Positions 11,983 through 24,987 of a DNA stretch of 64,000 nt are shown here, one piece after another; position 1 is the stretch's first letter; the number at the start of each line of letters is the position of its first letter. The notes under the pieces were generated by a model. That model was not told where the DNA came from, did not search any database, and saw only the letters and a program-made list of their open reading frames with translations. The stretch covers positions 1 to 64,000 of the forward strand of contig CALNHX010007462.1 of NCBI GenBank assembly GCA_940337035.1. The letters are read 5' to 3'. A program made the translations under genes and the position numbers. Origin of the DNA: Agriotes lineatus (taxonomy: Eukaryota > Arthropoda > Insecta > Coleoptera > Elateridae).

Positions 11983-12437
11983 AATATTTGCTTCCCTAAT
12001 TATTTTAGAGCAAACTTGTATTGAAGTTTTTTGTAGAGAAAAAAATCTGTATCCATTTAAGCCAGAATTCGTCATTTTACATTTCTGAAAATCGGAAAAT
12101 TTAAAGAAATAAAATAGCATTTTTAGAAAAATCAGCGGTGCCTTGAAATTACTAAATCAGCTCAAAGCATCAACAAATTAGTTTGCTGTTTATTTGTTTG
12201 CCGTTACATTTGACAGTTGCAAACAAATAATCAGCAAACTAATTTGTTGATGCTTTGAGATGATTTAGTCATTTCAAGGCACCACTGATTTGTCTAAAAA
12301 TGGTAATTTTTTTCTTTAAATTTTCGGTTTTCCGAAATGTAAAATGACAAATGCTGGCATAAATGGATACAGATTTTTTTTCTCTACAAAAAACTTCCAT
12401 ACAAGTTTGCTCTAAAATAATTAGGGAAGCAAATATT
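11983..12437. mobile_element. 455-bp inverted-repeat (fold-back) element
   Basis: The left arm 11983-12201 and right arm 12219-12437 are 219 bp each and nearly complementary throughout, separated by a 17-base loop (12202-12218). The outer ends read AATATTTGCTTCCCTAAT and its complement; the inner ends read TTTATTTGTTTGC and GCAAACAAATAA. Arms differ at scattered single bases, so the structure is not brand new. It contains no open frame of note. It is a palindromic MITE by structure; I found no clear target duplication, so the superfamily is open. Confidence 0.85.
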
Positions 12438-13269
12438 TTCATATGAAGAAATTACCATTGAAATCCCTATGGTGCGTAAAGCATTTCTACACCCTGTATA
12501 TATAATTTTTGTTGTCTACACGCCCCCAAAGTTACAATTTATTCACATAATATGCTCTTATTTTTTTTAAATAAGTAGAAGTATTCTAAATATCGTAATT
12601 TTTTTTTGTATGGGATATATTTATTTTGCTAGACGTCATTTATTTTAACCTTTGACTTTATAGATATGAACTGCCAACGCCAACTTGACGTTGTAAGCCA
12701 ACATAAAAATGAGATTTCCTTTAACCCTGCCAGACTATTATTCCCCCAACACTCGAAGTTCGACTCTTGAAATGGAGTATATGTTGGATGATTCCTTATA
12801 TATTGCTTATATGGGAAAACAGGGGGGGGGGGGGGTTGCTGGCAGTCCATGTTTATATAGTCAACGGGGACTTCCCCTTACTGCTTATTTCGATACGTGC
12901 ACTGCACTCTAGTGAAAGTATATATCTCACACACAAATTTTATTAATAAATTTTATGTCCTACCAGTACATTAATTGAAATTAATGACTCTATTTTAAGG
13001 TATCTTAGATACAAAATAACGCTCCAGGGCAATTATTTTCTTCATAAGAACACTAGGGTTATTATGAAAAATTAACAGTATTTGTTTCCATGGATACAAC
13101 TTTATTATGCACCACTGCCACAATGAAAATTAATGACAGCGCAGCTAATGTCACAAATCTAACTTAGATCAGCTAACTAGATCAATCTTAAATACCATAT
13201 CATAGTAATTATATGAATTGAATATGAATATGAATTAGGTAAGAAAATTGGTAGGACATAAAACCTTGA
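12438..13269. other. AT-rich DNA with a G14 run, no gene seen
   Basis: A homopolymer of 14 G lies at 12822-12835. Terminal-repeat-like words such as ACACCCTGTATATA (about 12489) suggest the end of a further small element, but no partner end was found. Confidence 0.4.
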
Positions 13270-13392
13270 AGGCACTATGGGCATTATGAGCTAAGAGCCC
13301 GCGATTGTTGTACACACCTCGGGCCAAAGGCCCTCGGTTAGTACACTAACAATCTTGGGCTCTTATTTTACTCATAATGCCCTTAGTACCTT
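13270..13392. mobile_element. Short hairpin element with GGCC apex
   Basis: The left arm 13270-13325 pairs with the right arm 13329-13392 across the three bases AAA. Shared words include GGGCATTATGAG or its complement, AAGAGCCC, GATTGTTG and the apex GGGCC/GGCCC. It is clean and isolated, and has the form of a palindromic MITE. Confidence 0.7.
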
Positions 13393-13869
13393 AATAACTA
13401 TAATGAAGTAGTAAATTTTACAAAAAAAATCTCAATAAGTTCATACATTACAAATTATTTCTAAATATAATCAATTATGCAAAATCTAGAAAGTATGCTC
13501 AAAAAGGTATAACTATGCAAAATATGCAAAATGAAACTTGCTTAAACGATTTGTTTTCACGTAATTAGTATCCATACGCAAAAAGTTTTGTCGGCATATC
13601 AATTATAGAAAAATATGCATTTGCTATATAATATCAGCTTTAGTTTTACTAATTTCACTATATGAGAAACACACAGCAAACTGACTTATTTAGTCAACAA
13701 AGCTTTCTTTAAATATACTCATATTCTAAAGCCAACTTAAAAAAATGTGTTACTTCTTTAAAAGACAGATTCTTAGTTCAGACGTATAGTACAAGTCTTG
13801 TAGATATTTAAACGCAACAAATCAGTCCCATGGTAATATGATCCTTAGTTACTAGAGAAGATACTTTAG
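13393..13869. other. AT-rich DNA, no gene seen
   Basis: Nothing beyond scattered A/T runs. Confidence 0.4.
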
Positions 13870-15150
13870 AAAAGCAATTGACTTTTCGTTCTTCTTCAGA
13901 TTATTTTGTTGTTCAGACGATGTGTGGATCCCCCCCGTGGTTTCTAACTTTCTCAATCCTGCCCTTTTCTACACCACATCCATCCCGTGTGTCTCTTAAG
14001 ATCCGCTCCATCGCATCGGTGGTTCTCGTCCAATGTATCGGCGATTTTCGATCTCCTGGTTCCAGCGTTAGTGCTGGTGGCGTTCGTTGTGACGTGTCCA
14101 TTTCTACTTAGATTGCGGCTGGTTCGACTACATAATTAGTCTTGGGTTGCTTCTGGCCCATTGGTTCCTTTTGCAGTATTTGAGTGATATACCCAGCATT
14201 TGCCCTTCCATCGCATTTTGGGTTTCTCTTATTTTATATAAGTTGAACTCCATAAGTGATGACTGGTGTGTGTAGGAGTTGAATACCTTTTGATTCTTCA
14301 GAACGTTTTTGCAAATGCTGCCCATCCCATGCAAACTCTTCTAATTTCATGCAGTCGTTTTGTTTTCTTTGCTTCTTTTAATGGCTTGTCCCAGATAAAC
14401 ATATTCGGCGGTTTGTTCTGTGCTGTCCCCATTCATTGGTATTTATTTTTACTCGTTGGTGTTACTCATTATTTTCGTATTCGACAGGTTTATTTTTGGG
14501 CATCGTTGTAGCGAAGCTTTGTAAAAATCATCTATCATAGATGGTTTATGCATTTTCCGTTAATACTTATACCCTTATTTTGCTAGTTCAGTGAGTTGTG
14601 TATGTCTTCTAAAGCTAAGCTAAATAGTTTGAGGAAAATCATATCCCCTTTGCGTTCTTATATGTGTAGCAGGGTTTTGTATCTGGAGGTCATCCTGCAA
14701 TTGACTAACGCCTTCATGACTACCCACAGTTCTATACTTTGGAAAATCTTCTCATAATCGACAAGCACATATGGTTGTAGCTTGTATTCACCTGTTTGTT
14801 CTATTAGGATTCGTAGTGTAGATGGTCTCGCATACTAAAACCTTTCTTAAACCCTGCTTACTCGACTGGTTGATCCTGTCAGTCTGTAATGGCTCTAGTG
14901 AGTGTTTTGTATAGCTGCTACAGGAAAACTATAGTTCGATAGTTGTCAAGAGTGTGTTGGTACGTTTTCTTCTTGCAGCCAGTTAGGTATTCAACAGGTT
15001 TTTTTATATATTCAATGATAGCTTTGCCATCTTCTTTGAGTGCTTCTGTCAAAATTCCGACTTTTCCAGAAAAACTTTTTGTTTTTACTTTGCTGTTGAC
15101 TTTCTCTATGTTCTCCTCCGTTATTTCTGGTAATCCTTTTGAATTTAAGT
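13870..15150 (-). pseudogene. LINE reverse transcriptase relic, RT to C-terminus
   Basis: On the minus strand, from about 15140 downward: LPEITEENIEK and GILTEALKEDGKA (linker and first RT block, about 15010-15140), DNYRTIVFL (about 14925-14947; the usual block is NYRPISLL), AGFKKGFSMRDHLH (about 14815-14870), DYEKIFQSIELW (about 14725-14762; normally FDSIE), then after a gap KIRETQNAMEGQMLGISL (about 14190-14245), and a tail with WSGS near 14010-14060 where related LINEs have RW.DD. The order matches an RTE-like LINE open frame. Stops and frame changes are common, the YADD box is not clearly readable, and the endonuclease is missing. Confidence 0.72.
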
Positions 15151-17160
15151 TTGTTGATTGTAAATTTTTACATAGATTACAATTAAGTTATTTCCTCAGA
15201 AATTATCTTGTATAGTATGGGTTAGGTCCCCGCTTTTTCGTTGGTGTGTATTCGGTTGCCTAACGGCTTTTTTATTTTTTGTGAATTTAGAAAATCCTTA
15301 AAAGCTAGGGAGGTTTTTGAAAAGATCTCTAGTATAGAGGGAGCCATTTCCTGTATCCACCTTGAGAACATTGATTAATAAATTGCTTCTGGTACTGTGC
15401 GTGTGCTGAATCTTCCAGTGATGTACGATATGTGGATTCAAGTCCTCTGATATTTTAGAAAGTTTAGCTGAGCATTATGTACTATGTTAGGATTCAAATG
15501 TATTTCAGAAGCAAAACTTATGGCCTTGCACTCCCCTTGACGATCTGGTGGTGATTTCGGGCCTTTTTTTACCCACTTGATATTATTTCTTTTAGGCTTT
15601 GTTGCTATCATGTGAAACACCAGGATAGAAGAATTGTAGGCAGTTTTGGGCAGCTTCTCCACAGCTTCTATGACTTTCGTAAGGTCGCCAGCTCTACAGA
15701 ATTGATGTATTCGTGTTTACCCTCTTGATGGAGCTACTTGTGGTACGCGGAAACGCAGAACCTATATGCTTTACTTATGATTTGCACTGATGTTTCCATG
15801 CAGCTAATTGAGATTTTTTTTAGTATTTTTATAGTGGCTGCTAGTGTTGAATGATTTTAGTCGTACTCAACTCTTTTCTTAGCAAAGACACATTCGACAA
15901 CCGATTTTTGTGAAGGAAGCACAGAAGCCTTTGTGTTGGTGGTTACTGCCGGCTATTACATGAATTGATGTGTACAAAAATTCGGACGCGTAGGCCTATA
16001 GCGCGAGAATTTCTATTTGTGATGTAACGAACCTTATACAACATGCGAGTTTCTTGCTTCGGTACCTCGTCTTCGCTCCGAGGAAAATCGTACAACTACT
16101 CGCTCATTGTTCAGTTTATTTTCATTCATTTTTGCTATATACCGACATAAACAATGTCACATTTACAACCAATAAAATTAATTTAAACTTTCAAAACAAT
16201 TACTACAAACTCAAAATTGATTTAAAACGAGATCACTACAAATACATTAAAATATACAAAATTATTGGTTGATACCTCTGATAATTTTATTTGAATTTTA
16301 AGTGTAAACTTTCCACAATTCGCTTTTGCTCTTCCGAACATTTTCGTTTTGCGAAATATTTGTTCTTCTTTGAGGTGAGTACAGATATGACATCAGCTTA
16401 CAGCAATTTCTGAATTTGATTAATTTCTCTATTCTGCACAGGATCTAGCTGACAAAGCTTTGCTACACAATAATACCATAACTGAACCGCCGTGTTTTGT
16501 TTCGAAAAACTTTACGGCGTAATTTTTCCTACAGAAGAGTTTCTTAACATATTTTCTCTAGAGCAGAGAAAAATTATTGCTATAGTTGGATTAAGCAATA
16601 GATTACATGTTGCTTTTAAAGGATTTTTAGTAAAAAATTGATCTTAAACGAAAACATAGATTAGCGAATTTTTGCAAGTTTTAATAAACTTCTTTGGCAA
16701 GTGTTTTGGCTTTGAGGCCTGTTAAAGAAAAAAATATCTAGAAGCACTACATCCTGATTACGCAACTATCAACTTGAGAAAAAAAACTAACAATTAAAAT
16801 TGTAACAGCGTTAAATTTAGGATTTAAAACGGAACATACTGTATAATAAAATATTTCCATTTTTGCAGTTCTATACAACGAGTAGTTTCTGAAAAATATT
16901 ATAATACCTAAATGACACTATGGCTTCGTTTCAGTTTGCGACTTTTTGGGTACTTCGTTCATTCAGTTATTTCAAACAATTGACTCTTATTTATTAAAGT
17001 ATTTTTACCATAATAATTGAAAACAGTTTTCGACTGTAAAGTAATAACGGTCGAACAGAATGTTCTAATGTATTTTTCATTACCAATAAAATAAATTTCA
17101 AACTTGAAACTTATTAAGTTGTCTATTTCTGCTCGATGTCGTTTCAACATCATTACAAAG
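15151..17160. other. No gene recognised
   Basis: Contains a minus-strand frame at 15438-15662 that might be a decayed linker of the LINE relic to its left, but no motif confirms this. The remainder is AT-rich. Short frames at 16054-16272 and 16959-17153 look like chance. Confidence 0.35.
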
Positions 17161-18330
17161 GCTTAAGGATAGAAAAGTTCACCAGGCAATGATCAAAGCC
17201 TACGTTTCGTTACTCACAGGAGGGCCTTTATTTCATTTTTGTACTTAATGGTGAAAATTCTGTGAGGAGTTAATAGAGCAACTGTTTTTGAAGCACGCAC
17301 AGTGGTGGGTGCTGTGTATTTCTAAGCTATCAGTGCAGCGCATCATATAAACGAGCGTGTCATTAGAAGGCTGTGCATTCTGCGTGACTAATTGCGCCCT
17401 GCAATTAACCTGGCTTACAGGGGTTAATCTCCCTTCTTCGCTGTCTTCAGTATTCCATTGTCTAAACTCGTTCTTATTCTAAAGTTTCCTCGGAAGTATT
17501 CAGCTCCAGATTTCTAGCTGATGGAATGATAGCTAGAAGGCGAAATCAGATCTAGGAATTATTAAAAGTGCTACGCTAATTAACGAGTTCTAAACTTCCA
17601 TTATAACTTTTGCAACAATGTATTCAGTTTTTTGCGCCTTGCTATTTTAAACTCTCGAATAAAAAGAATTATCAAGGCGAGGGAGAACTAAATTAAAACT
17701 AGACTCCATAATAACAATTCTTCTAAAGTCTGGTCTTAAAAATTCTTAGGAGCTCCGAATGTAGTTATTTTCATTGCATTACTTGCACTAATTAAACAAG
17801 TTTAATTTTAAGTGCATTCTGCTATTTTTCGCTCGGCTTGGGGCTTCTTTGCCCTTCTTTAAGCGCTCGAGCATAAAATCTCCTGCCTGGGCTTTTTATG
17901 TTCATGCTCATTAATCTCGACAACACTTTATTGCACGTAATGAATATACAAGCAGGGAGTAGCCAACATCCGGCTGCATTTACACCTTCACAATGCACTT
18001 AATTGAATTTAATGCTCATTAATAATTAGTGCGGTAATATTCCGCATTACGTGCAATCGCGATAGTAAACAACTCAATAAAACTTCGATATTTGCTAATT
18101 TATCTCGCAATTTATGAGTGCGTCGGGCTCAAGCTCGTAAACAAACTGGCGCACTTTGTTATATTTTACATTAATTACGGCCGCCCATTGAGAGATAGTG
18201 GCTGCGGTAATTTCGGATGCGTTTTCAGGCATTATTCATACGTGATTGAGTCTCCATTGCCAAATTTCAATAATCAGGGTGTTGATTTTGTGTTCACTCG
18301 TAAAATATTTACTTAAAAACAAATTTCGAA
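17161..18330. other. Unique-looking block with homeodomain-type TAATTA words
   Basis: No terminal repeats or tandem structure. From 17800 to 18260 the sequence has several TAATTA/ATTAAT words near CACGTAATGAATA and ATTACGTGCAATCGCGAT, and a GC patch TTAATTACGGCCGCCC. Such mixtures are common in insect developmental enhancers, but they also arise by chance in AT-rich DNA. A plus-strand frame at 18092-18316 is not recognisable. Confidence 0.25.
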
Positions 18331-18610
18331 TTAAATACTTAATCGTGAATGCATGCTAGAAATTATATAATTATTATTGCTATTTAGTATATTTCGAAAT
18401 TTACTTACACTATAATTGTAAAATTGCATCCTCCATAGGCTTTTAAAATAAAAGGTTTCATTTTTAATTTCGCGGATTTTTAACTGTGAAACATAAATCT
18501 GAGATTTTTTAACAGCTGCCAAGTAAAAGCTAATAACAACGCATAGAGATAGTGGCAATTCACTAAAAATGTGATAAACATTTCACGGAACAGAGACACC
18601 AATAAATGAT

Positions 18611-18867
18611 TATTGGCCGCCTAGATCGTGGGTTCAGACCCTGCTGAACTTTTTCCTTTGGGGCTATGTGAAGGACAAAGTCTACGCCAATAATCCACAA
18701 ACAATCTCTCAAAGATACTGTTCGAGCTGTTCGGGGAATAGAGCCGCAATTATTTGAAAACTTGATGCAGAAGTTCCTCAAAAGGATAACTATCTGTCAC
18801 AGAAACCGAAGCGGCTATTTAACAAATATAGTGTACATATTTAATCGTAGGGCTTGTGCTTTGAATT
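18611..18867 (+). pseudogene. Mariner-type transposase C-terminus, decayed
   Basis: Starting at 18614 the frame reads WPPRSW, then NFFLWGYVKDKVYANNPQT (18647 on), a block very typical of insect mariner-related DDE transposases just after the third catalytic acidic residue. After a small frame change near 18705 it continues with KDTVRAVRGIEPQLFENLM and QKFLKRITICHRNRSGYL, ending at a stop near 18867. Only the last 80 or so codons survive; the earlier part of the catalytic domain and the 5' terminus are not visible. The block is seen directly; the family call is from known proteins. Confidence 0.78.
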
Positions 18868-19384
18868 GAAATACAATTACTGGCATTTTTTTTAAGAAAA
18901 AGATGTTTGTTATTAATTTAAAATGACACCTCATAATGAAAAATCCATTGCTTTAATATAGAAAGAAGTTGAGTAATAGAAGAACTACAGTCTTTTATAA
19001 TGTAATTAGAAGTTTTTATCAAGATGTAATAAAAGCAACACTGGAACACCAAGGTAAAACCTATTGCAAAGCTATAAATATGGGAAAGTGATAAGCACAG
19101 ATGTAAAGAATACAAAGAGAAGTACGACATTTTTATGGTCGAAGAAAGAAAAACTAGAAAAATGAAGAAAATGATCATCGCTGAAAACTAAAAAATCACA
19201 AACAAAACGACTAAATAAGAAAGAGTACATAGACTTAAACGAATACTGAAAGATATTAATACCACTGAAGTAAGCACAATTATGGCAGAAATGATGGTGA
19301 AAAGTTGTATGATGCATGATGATCAGTGATAATTTATGTAAAGAAAAAATATGTATTTGGTTCTCTTGCTACGTAGGTGGAAGA
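18868..19384. other. AT-rich DNA, no gene seen
   Basis: Frames at 18918-19317 on the minus strand are rich in Phe/Ser and are what A-rich plus-strand sequence gives by chance. The A-rich plus strand might be an old LINE linker, but no motif supports it. Confidence 0.35.
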
Positions 19385-19630
19385 TAAGGCTCAATGCATG
19401 ATGTCCATTGTGCCCTGTTCTGGACAATGTTTTTAACGTCCTCCAGATCTTATTCGTAAAACCTTACTGTATAGTTCTTCTCCAAGTCATCTTCTACTAC
19501 TCCCTTAGGAATTTCAATCTAATAGCATATTTCACTCTTCTCGTCTCCAAGAGTGTAGAATCCGGTACTTTCGTGTTTTATTTCTGTTTTCGTGTTTGTT
19601 TGCCTTGTTTGATTTTGTAGTTAGATATGT
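19385..19630 (-). pseudogene. Possible LINE C-terminal fragment
   Basis: On the minus strand one reads DLEDVKNIVQNRAQWTSC followed by a stop near 19385. The pattern of a basic-acidic helix, then QNRAQW and a short tail resembles the last residues of insect LINE proteins (usually QDR..W). No catalytic box is present. The call is tentative. Confidence 0.3.
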
Positions 19631-21289
19631 TTTTCAGACTTTCAAAAACCAATTTGGCATTACGTGATTTATATGTCGCCGATAGGCTTGCTATCAATAG
19701 TGAGCTATTGTTCATTGTTAACATTGATGTGCATCGTTTTAGTTCTGTTAATATTTATTTATAAGTCCACCAGGTTGGCTTGTTCTGTCCGTCTACTAAG
19801 TTTTGTCTGCAATGTTGCATGGTTGTGAGCTATCACCGGCGCAATCTAAATCATGTAATTGATTTTTGAGTCCTCAAGTTATGGCGAGTTGTTTAAACTT
19901 CACGTTATTGATGATCCAGTCTACTGCAACATAAAATAATAAGGCCTAATTTTTGCCAAAATAATATTCAAACCATCGTAGTGAAGACGGAATGGGTCCT
20001 CTAACGTCGTTAATCATTACAAAATGGCGCCAATGAGTATTTAATACAAGAAATATGCCCAGATAGAAACGAGAACTCATAAACTCAAATCCTAGCTAAA
20101 ATTACAATAATCTGAAATATATACAAATCGCGGTCACACATGAATCAGTTTGCACACTCATCAATAATAAGATATGTAAGAGTCACCGATATATCAATAA
20201 ATACAATTAGCTTTAAAACGCTTTAAAACGTTCATAAGCACCCGAAAGTAAAAGCGGCACAACGCAGAAAACAAATTTTGCAACGACAAAGGCGAAGTTT
20301 CAGGGGATTTTAAGGAAAATGTTGTCACTTGGCCTATCGATAAAAAGCAACAATAAAACTCAAGAGGATTTGAAGAATTGCTCTCGAAATATGGTAGCAC
20401 TCCACAAGTTATAAAATTACAGCTACGTGCATGAACAAATAACTGTCCTTTCGCGTAGCCTAATGGATCCTGGACAATCGGCTCGTAACAAATATTCGTA
20501 GTACAGGAATAATGAGGGCCGTCCTCAGCGAAGGCGCAACGGTCTTGCCGGGATCTCAATTGCGGATGAACGCCTAACGTTTGGAACCACGAATACGACG
20601 TCCACGCGAAGGGCTTGTGGCTTAGAATTTCAGAATAACCAGAGAAAAGAAACAGGGGCCAGTTAATTGGCCAGCACTACTGCTAATGGAAACTGATGTA
20701 CGGCATCAAAACTGCTGGAAATACACCGCAAGTTAGAACAATTCGCCGAGAATCAAAAAACAGGCTAAAATAACTACGCGCACTTACCCCGAAGATCGAA
20801 TTTGTGCTGATAAAGACATGTGTCTTTCGGTAATAGCTATCGGAACCAAATTGTCCGACATTTTTCTAAATATAAAAGCGCCTGCGACTGTGCGGTCAAC
20901 AGGACAATCACGTCGCGAACAATTCAGCCTTTCTTTACATCTGAGAGATACTGATGTTTGAGCTGTGTATTCCTTTATGAAAGTTTTTACAGTTTGATGA
21001 TGGGATGCGCCAGTTAGTTCCAAGATCTTCCAGAGCCCAGAATGACTAATGTAGTCTACACATGATCTGTTGGGCGTAAATCGGCACTTTGGAGCTTTTC
21101 GTATGTGTTACAAGGGCATGTTAATGGTAATGCTTGCTAATCCCTATATACAAACGTATGTTATGCTTGGGTTTCTACGTAAGATACTTTTTCATCGGCA
21201 CCGACCGGGCGCTGTTTGTTCACGCTTGTCCATGTTGTCACAGCATTCTTTATAACGCACCCATAAGCAAGTACAATCGGTGCGCAGTT
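19631..21289. other. No gene recognised; includes a 121-codon open frame
   Basis: The minus-strand frame at 20194-20559 (121 codons) is among the longest in the window. It is Cys/Phe/Leu-rich, has no signal peptide or known motif, and starts and ends without clear gene signals. A second frame at 20784-21023 is similar. The GC is slightly raised from 20400 to 21300. Confidence 0.25.
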
Positions 21290-21362
21290 GTTTGCTAGCG
21301 AGAAATGAATCTGACCAGCAATCGGATTCAGCTTGGGAGCGCGGGTTCGAATCCTACTGCCT
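21290..21362 (+). other. tRNA-like remnant, B-box containing
   Basis: GGGTTCGAATCC (about 21342-21353) is a perfect RNA polymerase III B box. Before it lies a stem AATCTGA/TCGGATT around a loop CCAGCAA, which would be an anticodon arm (AGC). A D arm and matching acceptor ends are not clear. It is probably the remains of a tRNA-derived SINE or a tRNA pseudogene, not a working tRNA. Confidence 0.35.
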
Positions 21363-23280
21363 GCATTTTGTTTTATTTGCAAAATTGATGTAATTCGTAT
21401 TACTTAATATTTCCTTTTACTGTTTCAGTATTATTGGCAACGTTTAGATGTTTTTACCTATTTTGTATATAATGTTGAACGCTCTTGTTTTTAGAGATGT
21501 TAAAATATTTTCTTCTGTAACTCTTTTATTTACAATAATTGAAATAATGAAATTTAACGTTTGCGCGTTTCAATTGCATTGTAAAGCGTACTGTCAATTA
21601 ACAATTCACATGAGGCGTTTATAATTATTGCCTAAAAATAGTTTAGTATATGAAAAATTTAATAAATTAATCAATAAAAATGAATTTTTGTAGTTTTAAA
21701 AATTTGCAGAATCTCCATATAGCCTCCAAGAAGCACGCTGTGAGATTGTTATTTACGAGAAAAGTTTATATATTCATAAATCTACCACTTTCAAAATTTT
21801 AATAGACTAACGCATTTTCCAGACTCAAAATGAAAAATAAAACTTTCAAGAATAAATTAATTATTATGAAAATCTATTTCTGAAGAAGCTAAGAAACAAG
21901 TAAACAATAAAATTTTGCTGCATTTCTTTACGAGGAAGAAAGTAGTTTTTCTTCCCATAATAGACAACACTAATTATCAGCCGTCAATAAAATTAATGAT
22001 ATTCCAGGTTTATAGAGAAGACTATATAACGCCGATTTGAAAGTGATTTTTTTCGTCTGCTTTGAGCTAGCTCTCGGTCTCTATTTACGTACAGATTTAA
22101 GTATAGTATTTTAATGAACTATCATTATCTAATGTCTATTTTGTATAAAGGTTATTTAATAAAACTGTCTATACTTCAGCTCTACCTGTCGTAAGAAAGC
22201 GTAAATTTGAATCTAATACTTAAATTAATAAAATTATACTACAGCAGTAACTAATTTAATCGTAGTGTTTTCATATTTACCCAACAGGGAAGTCAAACAT
22301 GTGAAACGATACAATTAAAAAAAACAATTCGTGGTTTGTAGGAATAATGAAAAAAAATGTTTGCTAATTTTGCAAGTGATTAATTATATATATAATTAAC
22401 ACGAGAACTGAATTAATCGATTATCTACAAAAATATCTTGCGTAGTAACCACAACTGTCACTTTTACAATTAAAACTCACTCTAGTGGTTACTGCAACAA
22501 GTTTTGAGTTTAGATAGTCAGATTCATACAGAGTTGAAGTATTATATGTGTAGATTGTTTCACGATGCACTAAAGCAAATCAGAAAAAGTATTTATTAAA
22601 GGTAGATGAAAATTCAAAAATAAAAGAAAATTCTTCTAGATCAAGCTGAACCAATTATAGACTAAATTTAATTGTAAACTGCGTTACTTCCACCAAATCC
22701 TCGTACATGGTTGGTTCAATTTCCTATGAAGGAAATAATCATTCTAAAATTCAAGAAATGCTTCAACAAATGTTGAATACACATATTCGTTTATGTTTAT
22801 TGTAAGAATTGAAATTAATTTATAATCTTAGTTATATAGGGTGTTCAAATAAAAAATCTAAATATTAATTATGGACAATGAAAAATATAATTAATAATAG
22901 AAGTTAATGGATAGAAAATGGAATATTAGTAAAAATAATACATTACAATTCAAGTTAGCAAAATGACTGCATGCGACTCATTAAATGTGAGTAGGAATTG
23001 CTGGAACGCCATCAAACTGCAATTTTTGACTAAAGAGGGACAATACACGTTGCTCTCAATATTTAATATTGAGTAATCAATGAAATTTGAATTAGAAGAT
23101 GAAAACGTATATGTAGCCTTTGAAGGTCCATTAATTATTTTATATATTTTATTACAAGAACTAATATTTTCTATAATATGCTTTACTAATTTTAGGAAGT
23201 TACAAGTCCCAAAATTATATAATCTATTTGTAACTGCACTGAAATGTCTTACAAATCATGGTATTTTACTCATCATTAGA
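21363..23280. other. Long AT-rich stretch, no gene seen
   Basis: Very AT-rich with no motif-bearing frame, no tandem repeat and no clear element ends. GGGTGTTCAAATAAAAAA near 22839 looks like a degenerate TA-element terminus without a partner. Confidence 0.45.
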
Positions 23281-23960
23281 TGAAAAATAAACTTCGCAAA
23301 AGCCAAACCTAAATTTCGCTGAAAAATGCGTCCCGCAACGTTGACGTATTTACGAGTGATGCTGGTTTTAATGCGATGACTGCTTTCCATTAATCTACGT
23401 TAGCTGTATAGAATATCAATAAACCAAATTCAGCGGAGGCAACACGAGAAAAGAGAGTTCGAAATTAAAGCAAACAGTATCCGCGACAATTCGCGGTAAT
23501 CCTACCGACATTTGATCATTTTCTGTGTGCCCGTGTCGGGTGTATGAATTTTCGATGCTAAATATTTGAGTAAGCTGCAGGTGAAGTGGTTCAATTACGA
23601 TGAGTTTGCGTTCGGTCCAGGGATTTTAAAACTTTCCTGCTGCATGACCGGTATCGTTAAATTATAATTAAAGCACTTGTGCCAATTCGAACTCAAATTG
23701 TAGCTAGAAACACAGTGGAAAGTGGAACCAGTATAAAGGGCACAACCACAGATGGAAAGTGATGGAGGTAGAAATGATTTTAGGAAAGTTTACTTCGCAC
23801 ATCTACAGATTTTGGATCGTATGCTAGCGAATGATATTGTATTTATTCCATAAAAATAATATTAAATAATATAAAGAATATAATTTTATTGATTAACATA
23901 TATTCTTTGATACTTTAGCAGTTACCTTATATGTCACAGTTTAATAATTATAGTAATATA
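23281..23960. other. Unique-looking block
   Basis: More balanced composition at about 23300-23780, with words such as CCGCGACAATTCGCGG. No coding frame and no repeat structure. It is a candidate conserved non-coding segment. Confidence 0.25.
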
Positions 23961-24508
23961 CAGGGTGATTTTTAAGTTGATTCTTTCCGTTTACCAGGAT
24001 ATAAAGCTAAAAAATTTACTATTTTTGCAAAATATCAAAACTAACGGAGGTACAGGGTGTTAAAGTTGCAAATGAAGCACTAAAATTACTGAACAAAAAT
24101 TAAACTAAACTTAATCTAACTTAAATGATATGTTAAAAATTATCGCCATTCGTTTCTACACCTACGTTCCGGGTATAAGAGCGATGCGGCAGCGGCATTT
24201 TGACGATACTTCCAGTAAATAATAAGCATATCCACCAATTCATTATTTTCATAAACATAAACCATTATTGTAGCAATAACATTAATAAAATTACAACGGA
24301 AAACTAGTTAACAGGTCATTGCTTAACAACAGAGATAAACAAAAATAAAATTGTCCAGTCGCCTTTGCCAAAGTTTAGTTTTTAATTTTAAACACCCTGT
24401 ACCTCCGTTAATTTTGATATTTCGGAAAAGTGGTAAATGAAAAAAATGGTTATTTTGTTTAGCTTTATTTACTGGTAAACGGAAAGAATCAACTTAAAAA
24501 TCACCTTG
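23961..24508. mobile_element. 548-bp TIR element (mariner-like MITE)
   Basis: The left end CAGGGTGATTTTTAAG and the right end's complement CAAGGTGATTTTTAAG differ at one position. The inverted repeats run on through TTGATTCTTTCCGTTTACCAG and, after a diverged patch, through GGAGGTACAGGGTGT, about 110-135 bp in all. A TA precedes the left end, as expected of Tc1/mariner insertions; the right-hand TA is mutated. The centre holds no transposase. The long terminal repeats relative to total length mark it as a non-autonomous derivative. Confidence 0.82.
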
Positions 24509-24517
24509 TCTATTATA

Positions 24518-24987
24518 CAGGGTAGTCCCCTTATTGGGACTGCTGCAACCAAACGTACACGTTTGATGGTAACATAGATCCTACCCAATATTTATCTAAA
24601 AAGCATATTGATCAGAGTTGTTGCACCGTTATGATATTACCCCAATTGACAGTGTATTTTGACAGCTGTAAGGTTAAAGGCTAGTAATATGACTATATTT
24701 GTGACATATAATGTAAGTGATGTTAACAAGCAGCAAAAAAAAATCGTTATTATTGTAGTGCATGGTGAATGCTATAGAAATGCAAATACAGCATTCTCCA
24801 CTGCACAGAGCTTCTGAAAGCACGTTCTATCAGATTTATTAAATGAGTATTAAAGTTTCAGTAACATCACCTTTAATCAATGTGTTTTATATATAATTAT
24901 TCATTGAGTATTTGTGTTGCCATGGCATGTGTGAGATGGGTTGCAGTCCCAAAAAGCAAGAGGCTCGAAGTTATGTGGTTCACTCTG
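24518..24987. mobile_element. 470-bp TIR element flanked by TA
   Basis: The left end CAGGGTAGTCCCC and the right end's complement CAGAGTGAACCAC are similar; further in, TTGGGACTGCTGCAACC is matched by the complement of GGTTGCAGTCCCAA (about 24938). TA dinucleotides flank both ends (24516-24517, 24988-24989). No coding frame. It lies only nine bases from the previous element. Confidence 0.65.

Noticed and set aside
18914..19317. Membrane protein frames on the minus strand
   Set aside because: Phe/Ser/Leu-rich translation is what an A-rich opposite strand gives; no topology or motif pattern beyond composition.
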